Shown here: one piece after another, positions 8,376 through 16,861 of the stretch | Layout of the letters: each line of letters begins with the position of its first letter | Numbering within the stretch: position 1 is the first letter of the stretch | Assembly: GCA_036821645.1 (NCBI GenBank) | Contig: DAISJD010000030.1 | Span: 1 to 28,749, forward strand | Length of the DNA stretch: 28,749 nucleotides | DNA from: DAISJD01 sp036821645 | GTDB lineage: Bacteria; Pseudomonadota; Alphaproteobacteria; ATCC43930; CGMCC-115725 | Direction: 5' to 3' | Notes under the pieces: generated by a model | Told to the model about the DNA's origin: nothing | Seen by the model: only the letters and a program-made list of their open reading frames with translations | Databases searched by the model: none | Program-made: the position numbers and the translations under genes

Positions 8376-10934
8376 ATGGAACGGTACAATTTCCTGACAT
8401 CCGAACGGCACTGGCAAAAAATCTGGGCTGAACGGCGCTGTTTTTCAGTCAAGACCGATCCTTCCAAACCCAAATACTACGTCCTTGAGATGTTCCCTTA
8501 CCCATCGGGCAAGCTTCACGTTGGCCATGCCCGCAATTATACGATGGGCGATGTCGTCACCCGCTATAAACGGGCGCGCGGTTTCAACGTGTTGCATCCG
8601 ATGGGCTGGGATGCCTTCGGTCTACCGGCTGAAAATGCCGCCATCCATTCCAAGATTCATCCCGCCGCATGGACCGACGACAATATCGCGGTCATGGGGG
8701 CCCAACTGAAGATGTTGGGTCTTTCCTATGATTGGGATCGGGAACTCGCAACCTGCAAGCCCGATTATTATCGCCACGAACAGAAAATGTTCCTGGATTT
8801 TCTCAAGGCGGGCTTGGCCTATCGCAAAGAATCCTGGGTCAATTGGGATCCGGTCGAACATACGGTCCTTGCCAACGAACAAGTGATCGACGGTCGCGGC
8901 TGGCGATCGGGTGCGCTTGTCGAAAAACGGCTCTTATCGCAGTGGTTTTTGAAAATCACCGATTTTGCCGAAGATCTTTTGTCCGGCATCGACACGCTTG
9001 ACCGGTGGCCGGAACGGGTACGCCTGATGCAAGCCAATTGGATCGGTCGGTCCGATGGGGCCCGGGTCCGCTTTACCGTGCGCGGCGATGGGTTCGAGGG
9101 CGAAGAACTCGAAATTTTCACCACCCGCCCGGACACGCTGTTCGGGGCCGCCTTCTGTGCGATTTCCGCCAATCACCCGATTGCGGCCCGGCTTGCCGTC
9201 GATCATCCGGAAATCGCCGCATTCGCCGCCCTCTGCAACCGTATGGGGACGAGTGAAGTCGCCATCGAAACGGCTGAAAAAATCGGCCTGAAAACGCCGC
9301 TTTTCGTCGATCATCCGTTCCTGGTCGACTGTCGCCTGCCGGTCTATATCGCCAATTTCGTGCTGATGGAATATGGCACGGGGGCCATCTTCGGGTGCCC
9401 CGCCCACGACCAACGGGATCTCGATTTCGCCCGCAAATATGACCTGCCGGTCCGCCCCGTCGTGCGACCCGCCGATGGGTCGGCAATCGCGATCGCCGAG
9501 ACCGCGTTTACCGATGCGGACGGCATTCTGGTCAATTCCGACTTTCTCGACGGGCTCAGCGTGCCGGAGGCGAAACGGGCGGCCATTGCGCGTCTCGAGG
9601 CGGCCGGGATCGGCAAAGGCATCGTGCAATATCGTCTGCGCGATTGGGGCGTTTCCCGCCAACGCTATTGGGGATGTCCCATCCCGATCATTCATTGTCC
9701 GGCCTGCGGCATCGTCCCCGTCCCCGCCGATCAGCTTCCCGTCACGTTGCCGGACGATGTCAGCTTCGAGCGACCGGGCAACCCGCTCGATCATCACCCA
9801 ACCTGGAAACATGTCACCTGTCCCACATGTGGAACCGCAGCCAGACGCGAAACCGATACGTTCGATACGTTCTTTGAATCGTCTTGGTATTTTGCACGCT
9901 ATTGCTCGCCCCAATCGGATCAAGCCTTCGATCGGGCCGATGTCGATTATTGGTTGCCGGTCGATCAATATATCGGCGGCATCGAACATGCGATTCTCCA
10001 CTTGCTCTATTCGCGGTTCTTCGTGCGTGCGCTTAGCCATTGCGGCTATCTCGATGTGAAGGAACCGTTCGCCGGGCTGTTCACCCAAGGCATGGTCTGT
10101 CACGAGACCTATCGCCGCGCGGATGGCCATTGGTGCTATCCCGAAGAGGTCATTCGCCACCCGGATGGCCGCATCACCGACGCCACCGACCAGACCGTCA
10201 CCATCGGCCGTCTGGAAAAAATGTCGAAATCGAAGCGCAATACGATCGGTCTTGACGAGATCTGCAAAGGCTATGGGGCCGACACGGCGCGTCTCTTCCT
10301 TCTGTCCGATAGCCCCCCGGAACGGGATCTCGAATGGACGGCAAGCGGGATCGAGGGGACGTGGCGGTATGTCAACCGTCTCTTCCGTCTCATTGCCGAT
10401 CATCGCGACCGCTTGACCGCCCTTGGCGCCGCCCCGGACCAGTCGGATGCGGGGGTTGCAACACGCCGCCTCTTGCACAAAACGATCGCCGGGGTGAGCG
10501 ACGATCTCGACCAATTCCGGTTCAATCGGGCCGTGGCGCGAATCCGCGAATTCACCAACCATCTCGAAGATGCCGTTTCAAGCCTACCCGATGGCGTCCT
10601 GCGCCCGATTTTCGAACCGTTGGTCTTGCTGATCGCACCCATGGTGCCGCATTTTGCCGAAGAACTCTGGTCTATGCTCGGCCATGAAGATTTGGCGATC
10701 GATCAAGCCTGGCCCCTTGCCGATCCCGACTTAATTCGCGATGATGCCGTAACGCTTGCAGTGCAAGTGAATGGGAAGTTACGCGGAACGATCGATTTGC
10801 CCCTTGATGTCGATCAACCGACCGCAGAGGCCGCCGTCTTGGCAATGCCGATCGTTCAGAAAGCCTTGGAGGGTAAGTCCGTGCGTAAAATCATTCTGGT
10901 CCCAAACCGCTTGATCAACCTCGTGATCGGCTGA
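8376..10934 (+). CDS. leuS: Leucyl-tRNA synthetase
   Basis: An 852-aa class I synthetase that charges tRNA-Leu in the cytoplasm. The HIGH-type motif is PYPSGKLHVGHARNY (residues 41-55) and the KMSKS motif is at 615-619. GWDAFGLPAENAA and the editing-domain segment TTRPDTLFGAAF are characteristic, as is the C-terminal VQVNGKLRGTI. Length is normal for bacterial LeuRS. ATG at 8376 follows AAGGA at a suitable distance, and MERYNF is a common alphaproteobacterial start. Its TGA overlaps the lptE ATG (TGATG), so leuS, lptE and probably holA form an operon. The gene is noticeably rich in GATC. Confidence 0.98.
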   Translation: MERYNFLTSERHWQKIWAERRCFSVKTDPSKPKYYVLEMFPYPSGKLHVGHARNYTMGDVVTRYKRARGFNVLHPMGWDAFGLPAENAAIHSKIHPAAWTDDNIAVMGAQLKMLGLSYDWDRELATCKPDYYRHEQKMFLDFLKAGLAYRKESWVNWDPVEHTVLANEQVIDGRGWRSGALVEKRLLSQWFLKITDFAEDLLSGIDTLDRWPERVRLMQANWIGRSDGARVRFTVRGDGFEGEELEIFTTRPDTLFGAAFCAISANHPIAARLAVDHPEIAAFAALCNRMGTSEVAIETAEKIGLKTPLFVDHPFLVDCRLPVYIANFVLMEYGTGAIFGCPAHDQRDLDFARKYDLPVRPVVRPADGSAIAIAETAFTDADGILVNSDFLDGLSVPEAKRAAIARLEAAGIGKGIVQYRLRDWGVSRQRYWGCPIPIIHCPACGIVPVPADQLPVTLPDDVSFERPGNPLDHHPTWKHVTCPTCGTAARRETDTFDTFFESSWYFARYCSPQSDQAFDRADVDYWLPVDQYIGGIEHAILHLLYSRFFVRALSHCGYLDVKEPFAGLFTQGMVCHETYRRADGHWCYPEEVIRHPDGRITDATDQTVTIGRLEKMSKSKRNTIGLDEICKGYGADTARLFLLSDSPPERDLEWTASGIEGTWRYVNRLFRLIADHRDRLTALGAAPDQSDAGVATRRLLHKTIAGVSDDLDQFRFNRAVARIREFTNHLEDAVSSLPDGVLRPIFEPLVLLIAPMVPHFAEELWSMLGHEDLAIDQAWPLADPDLIRDDAVTLAVQVNGKLRGTIDLPLDVDQPTAEAAVLAMPIVQKALEGKSVRKIILVPNRLINLVIG

Positions 10935-11443
10935 TGCGCCCGCACCTCCTCTTTGTGCTGCTGATGCTTGGCTGTCTTGGCGGCTGCGGCTTTCAACCGC
11001 TTTATCAACAAAGTGGACGGGCGGGCTTCGACCCGCTTTTGGCCAGTGTGAAAGTGGCGCAGATCGGCGATCGCATGGGGCAATTGATGACGAATCAATT
11101 GCGCGATGCGTTCAACCCGACCAGCAACCAAACGGTGTCCCCCGTCTTTACCTTGGAAGTTGCCCTGATCTTACGCGAGACCGATGTCGCCATTCGTACC
11201 GACAGCTTAGCCAGTCGCACCGACACGTTTTTAGGGGCGACCTGGATCTTACGCCGCAATAGCGACGGCAAAACGGTTTATCGTGGCCGATCTTTGGTTG
11301 AAACTGGCCATGACGTGACCAATAGCGAATATGCCAATGTCGTCGCCGGCAATAACGATCTCGCCCGCAGTGTGCGTGAGGTCGGAATCGATATTCAAAC
11401 GAAGGTCACCCTGTTCCTGCACAGCGATCAACCCGCCCTCTAG
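10934..11443 (+). CDS. lptE: LPS assembly lipoprotein LptE
   Basis: A 169-aa lipoprotein. The signal peptide MRPHLLFVLLMLGCLGGC ends in lipobox LGGC with Cys18, followed by GFQPLYQQS, the usual start of mature LptE. The rest has the mixed alpha/beta character of the family, including QLMTNQLRDAFNP. LptE forms the plug-and-barrel complex with LptD that places LPS on the outer leaflet of the outer membrane. Sequence conservation is low in this family, but the position between leuS and holA is the standard one in proteobacteria. Its start overlaps the leuS stop by one base. Confidence 0.9.
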   Translation: MRPHLLFVLLMLGCLGGCGFQPLYQQSGRAGFDPLLASVKVAQIGDRMGQLMTNQLRDAFNPTSNQTVSPVFTLEVALILRETDVAIRTDSLASRTDTFLGATWILRRNSDGKTVYRGRSLVETGHDVTNSEYANVVAGNNDLARSVREVGIDIQTKVTLFLHSDQPAL

Positions 11444-11458
11444 ATCACGGGGACGTAG

Positions 11459-12496
11459 GTGAAATTATCCCCCGGCGACGTCAATCGCTTCTTACGCCAA
11501 CCGTCGCCGGAAATCGCTGCCGTCCTCCTCTTTGGTCCCGACGAAGGTCTGATCCGCGAACGGGCCGATACGCTCTGTCGTACCATCTTGGGCGGGGTTC
11601 TCGACGATCCCTTTCGTCTCTGCTACCTAACCGGCGACCAAATTCGCCAGGATCATGCCCGGCTTTTGGATGAAGTATTCGCCATCTCGATGATGGGCGG
11701 ACGACGGATCGTTCGGATCCGCGATGTCGGCGATATCCTGACCAAACCCTTGGAGGCGTGCCTCGTCAAACCGAACGACCAATGTTTGATCCTCATCGAA
11801 GCAGGCGATCTCGCCAAAACTTCCAGTCTGCGCAAACGGGCGGAAAATGGGGCTGAAATCACGGCGATCGCCTGTTACAGCGACGGCCCGCGCGAGATTT
11901 CCACCCTCATTCGCGAAACCCTGGCACAGCACAAGCTTCAGATCGACGATGACGCCCTGAGCTATCTGACATCTTCGCTCGGGACGGATCGCGGGATCAC
12001 CCGGCAAGAATTGGAAAAACTTTGCCTTTATAAGGACGGGGACACCCGCGTCCGGCTTGACGATGCCCTCGTCACCATCGGCGATACCAGCGCCCTTGCC
12101 CTGGACGATGTGGTTTATCACGCCTATGACGCCCATGTCGGCGGTGTCGATAGCGGGCTCGACCGATTGTTTTTAGAAGGAATCGCCCCGGTTCAAGTCA
12201 TTCGCGCTGCCCAACGGCATGGTCAGCGGCTGCACCTGGTCAGCAGCCTGATCGATGCGGGAACGGCACCGGACATGGCGATTAAATCCCTGCGGCCACC
12301 GATTTTTTTCAAATATGCCGACCGGTTCCGCGTTCAAGTCCAGAATTGGCCGTCTCGTCGGATTACGCGGGCACTTGCTCTCTTGACCAGTGCCGAGTTC
12401 GATTGCAAGTCGACCGGATATCCCGACGAGACGATCTGCCGCCAGATCTTGTGCCTGATCGGGCGACTTCCGGGCCGCCCCGCCCGAAACCGCTGA
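11459..12496 (+). CDS. holA: DNA polymerase III subunit delta
   Basis: A 345-aa clamp-loader delta subunit. The N-terminal segment AAVLLFGPDEGLIRERAD and the following AAA+-like part without a functional P-loop fit HolA; the C-terminal part (GIAPVQVIRAAQRHGQRL) is the collar domain. Delta opens the beta clamp for loading on DNA. The start is GTG at 11459, preceded by GGGGACG, 15 bp after the lptE stop. It converges on parB with only 26 bp between stops and no visible terminator there. Synteny with lptE and leuS supports the call. Confidence 0.95.
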   Translation: MKLSPGDVNRFLRQPSPEIAAVLLFGPDEGLIRERADTLCRTILGGVLDDPFRLCYLTGDQIRQDHARLLDEVFAISMMGGRRIVRIRDVGDILTKPLEACLVKPNDQCLILIEAGDLAKTSSLRKRAENGAEITAIACYSDGPREISTLIRETLAQHKLQIDDDALSYLTSSLGTDRGITRQELEKLCLYKDGDTRVRLDDALVTIGDTSALALDDVVYHAYDAHVGGVDSGLDRLFLEGIAPVQVIRAAQRHGQRLHLVSSLIDAGTAPDMAIKSLRPPIFFKYADRFRVQVQNWPSRRITRALALLTSAEFDCKSTGYPDETICRQILCLIGRLPGRPARNR

Positions 12497-12522
12497 ACGG
12501 CGGCAACGAAAACCCCGAGCGA

Positions 12523-13389
12523 CTAGCGCAGGCGGCGTAAAAACCCATCCAACTGATCCAAGGAACGGTAGCTGATCGTTAAAACGCCGCTATTGCCCTT
12601 TGCCTTGATCGAGACGCCCAACCCCAAAATCGTGGTCAATTCTCGTTCAAGCGCCACCGTATTGGGATCATGCTCCGGCAGCTTTTTTGGTGCCGCGGCG
12701 AGGGGTTTTTTCGCCCCGGCAACCATAGCCTCGACCTGACGCACATTGAGGCCCCGTGCGACGATCTCTTCGACGAGATCATCGGCCGCCCCATAGCCGA
12801 CCAAGGCACGCGCATGGCCTGCCGTTATCTTGCCATCGCGCAAATAGGCGCGGACCTTCTCGCTGCACCCGAGCAAGCGTAAGGTGTTGGTGACGTGGCT
12901 GCGGCTTTTCCCCATCGCCTTTGCCAGGACATCCTGGGTATGGCCGAATTCTTCGATGAGACGCGCATAGGCGTCCGCCTCTTCGAGGGGGTTGAGATCT
13001 TCGCGCTGTAGATTTTCCACCAGGGCGATTTCAAGCGTCTCGCGATCGGACAGATCGCGGATAATCACCGGCACTTCATGCAAGGCGGCACGCTGTGCCG
13101 CCCGCCAACGCCGCTCTCCTGCGATCAGCTCGAATCCATTGGGGATCTCGGGGTGAGGCCTCACCAACAGTGGCTGTAACACCCCTTTTTCTCGAACCGA
13201 CTCGACCAAACCCGCCAATTTATCGTCGTCAAAGCGCCGACGGGGCTGATAACGGCCGGGATAAATTTGTCCGATAGACAATGACCGGGTCGGTTCGCGG
13301 GCTTCAGGACGAATGACCGGATCGCTATCTTGTCCCAACAGTGCCGATAACCCCATGCCAAGGCCCCGGCGCTTGCCGATCTCGCTCAT
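12523..13389 (-). CDS. parB: Chromosome partitioning protein ParB
   Basis: A 288-aa ParB/Spo0J protein. The N-terminal KRRGLGMGLSALLG is the usual ParA-contact segment. GERRWRAAQR (91-100) is the CTP-binding box, and the helix-turn-helix KSRSHVTNTLRLL (161-173) reads parS. The C-terminal LDQLDGFLRRLR is the dimerisation end. ParB loads at parS sites and spreads as a CTP-dependent clamp; two perfect parS sites lie 1.4 and 3.9 kb away. Its ATG overlaps the parA stop (ATGA). Confidence 0.97.
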   Translation of the reverse strand: MSEIGKRRGLGMGLSALLGQDSDPVIRPEAREPTRSLSIGQIYPGRYQPRRRFDDDKLAGLVESVREKGVLQPLLVRPHPEIPNGFELIAGERRWRAAQRAALHEVPVIIRDLSDRETLEIALVENLQREDLNPLEEADAYARLIEEFGHTQDVLAKAMGKSRSHVTNTLRLLGCSEKVRAYLRDGKITAGHARALVGYGAADDLVEEIVARGLNVRQVEAMVAGAKKPLAAAPKKLPEHDPNTVALERELTTILGLGVSIKAKGNSGVLTISYRSLDQLDGFLRRLR

Positions 13390-14234
13390 TCATACCCCTC
13401 CATCAAATCGGCAAAATCATTTTCCCGCTGCAACAACTCGGTCGCCAAATGAATATAGGCCTGAGATCCCGCGCATTTCCAATCATAGAGCAAGGCAGGC
13501 TTTCCATAGCTTGGCGCTTCGGAAATGCGCACATTGCGCGGAATCGTCGTGTGATAGACCTTCGCGCCAAAATAATCGCGCACATCATTCGCAACGGAAT
13601 CGCACAGATTGCTGCGCCGATCGAACATGGTCAAAACAACCCCTTGGATCTCGAGATTGGGGTTTAGATTTTTTTTGACCCGATCGATCGTTCGCACTAA
13701 ATGACTCAAACCTTCCAGCGCGTAGAATTCACATTGTAACGGCACCAAAACCGCATGGGCCGCGACCATTCCGTTCAAGGTCAATAAGCCTAAGGATGGT
13801 GGACAATCGATCAGAACATAATCATAGACCGTCGTCAGGCGATTTAGGGCATCGCGCAAGCGAAACTCGCGCCCCGGCATACTGACCAACTCAATTTCTG
13901 CCCCTGCCAATTCAACCGACGAAGAAACGACCTGAAGCCCTGGCACGGATGTGGCAATCAAAGCATCGCCGATTTCATCCTGGCCAACCAACACATCGTA
14001 GGTCGTGATCACGCGCTGGGACTTCAGAATACCAAGCCCCGTCGAGGTATTGCCCTGTGGGTCGAGATCAATCAGCAGCACACGTTTTTTCGCGGCAGCT
14101 AGGGCTGTTGCCAGATTAATGGCCGTCGTGGTTTTGCCGACCCCGCCTTTTTGATTGACGACGGCAAATACCCGGGGATTTTTACGGGTTTGCGCACCAA
14201 AGCCAACGCCGATTGAATTAGGGCTGATCGACAT
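13386..14234 (-). CDS. parA: Chromosome partitioning ATPase ParA (Soj)
   Basis: A 282-aa ParA/MinD-family ATPase. The deviant Walker A is KGGVGKTT (residues 29-36), followed by RVLLIDLDPQGNTSTGLG (Walker A') and DYVLIDCPPSLG (Walker B). It drives movement of the origin-proximal ParB-parS complex over the nucleoid. ATG at 14234 follows AAGGCGG and lies 17 bp inside the end of rsmG. The 18 residues before the first strand are a variable N-terminal extension. Confidence 0.97.
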   Translation of the reverse strand: MSISPNSIGVGFGAQTRKNPRVFAVVNQKGGVGKTTTAINLATALAAAKKRVLLIDLDPQGNTSTGLGILKSQRVITTYDVLVGQDEIGDALIATSVPGLQVVSSSVELAGAEIELVSMPGREFRLRDALNRLTTVYDYVLIDCPPSLGLLTLNGMVAAHAVLVPLQCEFYALEGLSHLVRTIDRVKKNLNPNLEIQGVVLTMFDRRSNLCDSVANDVRDYFGAKVYHTTIPRNVRISEAPSYGKPALLYDWKCAGSQAYIHLATELLQRENDFADLMEGYE

Positions 14235-14850
14235 GAGAGACCGCCTTTAGCTGAAGAATCGTCCCGGTCTCGTCAGAAAGACTGGGATGGAACGTGGCAT
14301 CAAAGACCCAGGAACTCTTGCGCGCTTCTGCCAATTCTTCTTGTACCCGTGCCCCTTTCAAAAAAAAGCAGGTACCGTCGGCCTTTAAATACGGGGCGGC
14401 ATAGCCAAGCAGCCTTGGCAAGGGGGCCAAGGCGCGGGCCGTGACGATATCCGCAGGGGGGACGGGGGGATGGGTTTCAAGCCGTTTTGTAATGACCTTG
14501 ACGCTTGTTTCGGTGATCCGCGCCGCTTCAAACAGGAATGCCGCCTTACGGGTATCCACTTCGATCAGGGTGACGGACGGCACCCCTAGAATCGCAAGAA
14601 TAAGGCCCGGCAAGCCCGCACCACTGCCGAGATCGGTCAGACTGGTCGTATCCTTAGGGATCAAACTAAACAATTGCGCACAGTCATAGACATGGCGATG
14701 CCAAATTTCAGCTTCGCTCGCCGGTCCGACCAAATTAATTTTGGCGTTCCATTTCAGCAGAAGCGAAACATACCGTGTGAGCCGCGCCAATGTTTCACGT
14801 GAAACACCAAGGCTTTCTAAGGAAGATGGATGATGAAAAGAGGAAGTCAT
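14218..14850 (-). CDS. rsmG: 16S rRNA (guanine527-N7)-methyltransferase RsmG
   Basis: A 210-aa SAM-dependent methyltransferase (GidB) that modifies G527 of 16S rRNA; loss gives low-level streptomycin resistance in other bacteria. LLKWNAKINLVGP is the family N-terminal motif and DLGSGAGLPGLILAI is the SAM-binding loop. IVTARALAPL is another conserved strand. Residues 15-20 (GVSRET) are encoded by a perfect parS site. The ATG overlaps the mnmG stop (ATGA) and the 3' end overlaps parA, giving the standard gidA-gidB-parA-parB arrangement. Confidence 0.97.
   Translation of the reverse strand: MTSSFHHPSSLESLGVSRETLARLTRYVSLLLKWNAKINLVGPASEAEIWHRHVYDCAQLFSLIPKDTTSLTDLGSGAGLPGLILAILGVPSVTLIEVDTRKAAFLFEAARITETSVKVITKRLETHPPVPPADIVTARALAPLPRLLGYAAPYLKADGTCFFLKGARVQEELAEARKSSWVFDATFHPSLSDETGTILQLKAVSHVDQP
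14791..14806. promoter_or_regulatory. parS: parS centromere site within rsmG
   Basis: TGTTTCACGTGAAACA, a perfect 16-bp palindrome identical to the ParB-binding consensus. On the minus strand it encodes VSRET near the RsmG N-terminus. It lies 1.4 kb upstream of parB and about 10 kb from the probable oriC. Confidence 0.95.
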
Positions 14851-16724
14851 GCGCTCAGTTTCGTTGGGTCGCGTTTCACATATTTTAGCAGGGCAACAAG
14901 AGCAGACGGTGTGATTCCCGGTATTCTGCCCGCTGCACCGAGGGTCGATGGCTTCGCTGCCGATAATTTCTGCCTTTCTTCGTTGGAAAGGCTGCCGACC
15001 AGCGCATAATCCAAGCTATCGGGCAGGACTAACCCCTCCTCGCGGCGGAACGATCGGATATCGGCTTCTTGCCGCTCAATATATGGGGCATAGCGACAGT
15101 CAATTTCTATCTGTTCGGCAATATCAGGACGTATGCCCCTTAAGTCAGGCCATATCGAAGCGAGCCGTTCAAGAGACAGGGATTGATGACCCAAGAGATC
15201 GGCCGCCGACCGCACCATCCCATCTTGATTGACATCCAACCCCAACTTTCCGAGTGCATTCGGGCTCATTTTCAAAGCATGGATCAATTGCGTCGCTTCG
15301 GCCAGCAGCAATGATTTCAGCCGCCATGAATCCCGTCGATCTTTACCGAGACAACCAATCGCCGCCCCCCGATCAGAGAGCCGCCGATCGGCATTATCTG
15401 CGCGCAGAATCAAGCGATATTCCGCCCGAGAGGTAAACATGCGATAGGGTTCGCCCGTCCCGCGGGTGATCAGGTCATCGATCATGACACCGATCAGGGC
15501 TTCCGCCCGATCTAAAATAAATGGCGCACTCCCCCCCGCAGCCAAGGCAGCATTGAGACCCGCGATCAAGCCTTGACCGGCCGCTTCTTCATAACCAGTG
15601 GTTCCGTTGATCTGGCCGGCAAGATAAAGACCCGGTACGGTGCGCGTTTCCAGGGTTGACCGCAAAGATCTTGGATCGACGAAATCATATTCGATCGCGT
15701 AACCCGGACGCAAAATCACCGCTTCTTCAAGACCGGGGATCGTTTTAATCAAGGCCGCTTGGATATCGGCGGGCAAGGATGTCGAAATTCCGTTGGGATA
15801 AACCGTGTCGTCATCCAACCCTTCCGGTTCCAAAAAGATTTGGTGACGATCCCGATCGGCGAAGCGGACAACTTTATCCTCAATCGACGGGCAATAGCGA
15901 GGTCCAGTTCCCTCGATTTGACCGGAATAAATCGGGGCTTGAAAAAGATTGTCGCGGATGATCCGATGGGTTTCTGCCGTCGTGCCGGTAATGAAGCATG
16001 GAATTTGGGGCGTGGTGATCCCGTTGGTCAAATATGAAAAGGGTTGCGGCGGATTATCGCCCGGCTGCGGCTCCAACCGATGCCAAGCGATCGTGCGACC
16101 ATCGAGGCGCGGGGGTGTGCCCGTCTTCAAACGGCCAAGCGGAAAACCAAGTCGCCTCAAAGTATGCGACAGACCGATCGACGGTTCTTCACCGACGCGA
16201 CCAGCAGGAATGCGGTGTGTCCCAATATGAATGAGACCATTCAGAAAGGTGCCTGTCGTGATCACGACGCGGCCGGTGGGGAAATACCGACCATCGGCTA
16301 ATGTCAGACCGGCAACCCGTCCTGCGGTATCGAGCGTGAGATCTTCGGCTGATCCTTCGATCACCGTTAGACAAGGATACGCGACCAGAATTTCCTGGAT
16401 GGCCCGCCGGTAAAGTTTACGGTCGGCTTGGGCGCGCGGTCCTTGAACCGCCGGTCCTTTGGAACGATTTAAGACCCGAAACTGTATTCCCGCCCGGTCG
16501 ATTGCACGCCCCATAATTCCGTCAAGCGCATCGATTTCTCGTACGATATGTCCCTTACCAAGACCACCGATCGCCGGATTACAGGACATTTCGCCCAGGG
16601 TTGCACCTTGATGTGTGACAAGCGCCGTTTTAGCGCCAAGACGCGCCGCCGCTGCTGCAGCCTCGCATCCTGCATGTCCGCCTCCCACTACAATGACATC
16701 GAAGTGACGATCAAATACGGTCAT
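14847..16724 (-). CDS. mnmG: tRNA uridine-5-carboxymethylaminomethyl modification enzyme MnmG
   Basis: A 625-aa FAD protein (GidA) that with MnmE adds the cmnm5 or nm5 group to wobble U34 of certain tRNAs. The N-terminus DVIVVGGGHAGCEAA (from residue 9) is the Rossmann FAD loop. ATLGEMSCNPAIGGLGKGH, KTGTPPRLDGRTI and AGQINGTTGYEEAAGQG are MnmG signatures. The frame has TTG at 16742 and ATG at 16724; ATG is preferred because MTVFDRHFD is a typical start and gives a length close to E. coli MnmG (629). The stop overlaps the rsmG start. A 137-bp gap with a strong hairpin separates it from mnmE. Confidence 0.97.
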   Translation of the reverse strand: MTVFDRHFDVIVVGGGHAGCEAAAAAARLGAKTALVTHQGATLGEMSCNPAIGGLGKGHIVREIDALDGIMGRAIDRAGIQFRVLNRSKGPAVQGPRAQADRKLYRRAIQEILVAYPCLTVIEGSAEDLTLDTAGRVAGLTLADGRYFPTGRVVITTGTFLNGLIHIGTHRIPAGRVGEEPSIGLSHTLRRLGFPLGRLKTGTPPRLDGRTIAWHRLEPQPGDNPPQPFSYLTNGITTPQIPCFITGTTAETHRIIRDNLFQAPIYSGQIEGTGPRYCPSIEDKVVRFADRDRHQIFLEPEGLDDDTVYPNGISTSLPADIQAALIKTIPGLEEAVILRPGYAIEYDFVDPRSLRSTLETRTVPGLYLAGQINGTTGYEEAAGQGLIAGLNAALAAGGSAPFILDRAEALIGVMIDDLITRGTGEPYRMFTSRAEYRLILRADNADRRLSDRGAAIGCLGKDRRDSWRLKSLLLAEATQLIHALKMSPNALGKLGLDVNQDGMVRSAADLLGHQSLSLERLASIWPDLRGIRPDIAEQIEIDCRYAPYIERQEADIRSFRREEGLVLPDSLDYALVGSLSNEERQKLSAAKPSTLGAAGRIPGITPSALVALLKYVKRDPTKLSA

Positions 16725-16758
16725 AGAGATCCATTGGCTCAATATTATGGATTAAGGA

Positions 16759-16785
16759 TAACTGAGACAAACTGAGTCTCAGTTA
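16759..16785 (-). other. Perfect 10-bp inverted repeat in the mnmE-mnmG gap
   Basis: TAACTGAGAC (16759-16768) and GTCTCAGTTA (16776-16785) are exact inverted copies around a 7-nt loop. The minus-strand transcript would fold just before mnmG. No T-run follows on either strand, so it is not a classical terminator; an operator, an attenuating structure or an RNA-processing site are alternatives. Confidence 0.6.
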
Positions 16786-16861
16786 GAAAGGGACAATTCG
16801 GGGACCGATGAAAAATCGAGATTCCTGAAACGGGCAATTCTATAGCCTAACAAGCCACGTC

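Noticed and set aside
8934..10562. 542-codon minus-strand frame opposite leuS
   Set aside because: Antisense shadow of leuS; the long opening results from GC-rich codon bias.
12497..12522. Terminator between holA and parB
   Set aside because: The 26-bp gap has no stem with T-run on either strand.
14868..14885. Third parS-like site (GTTTCACATATTTT)
   Set aside because: Only the left half matches; the central CACGTG and right arm are missing.
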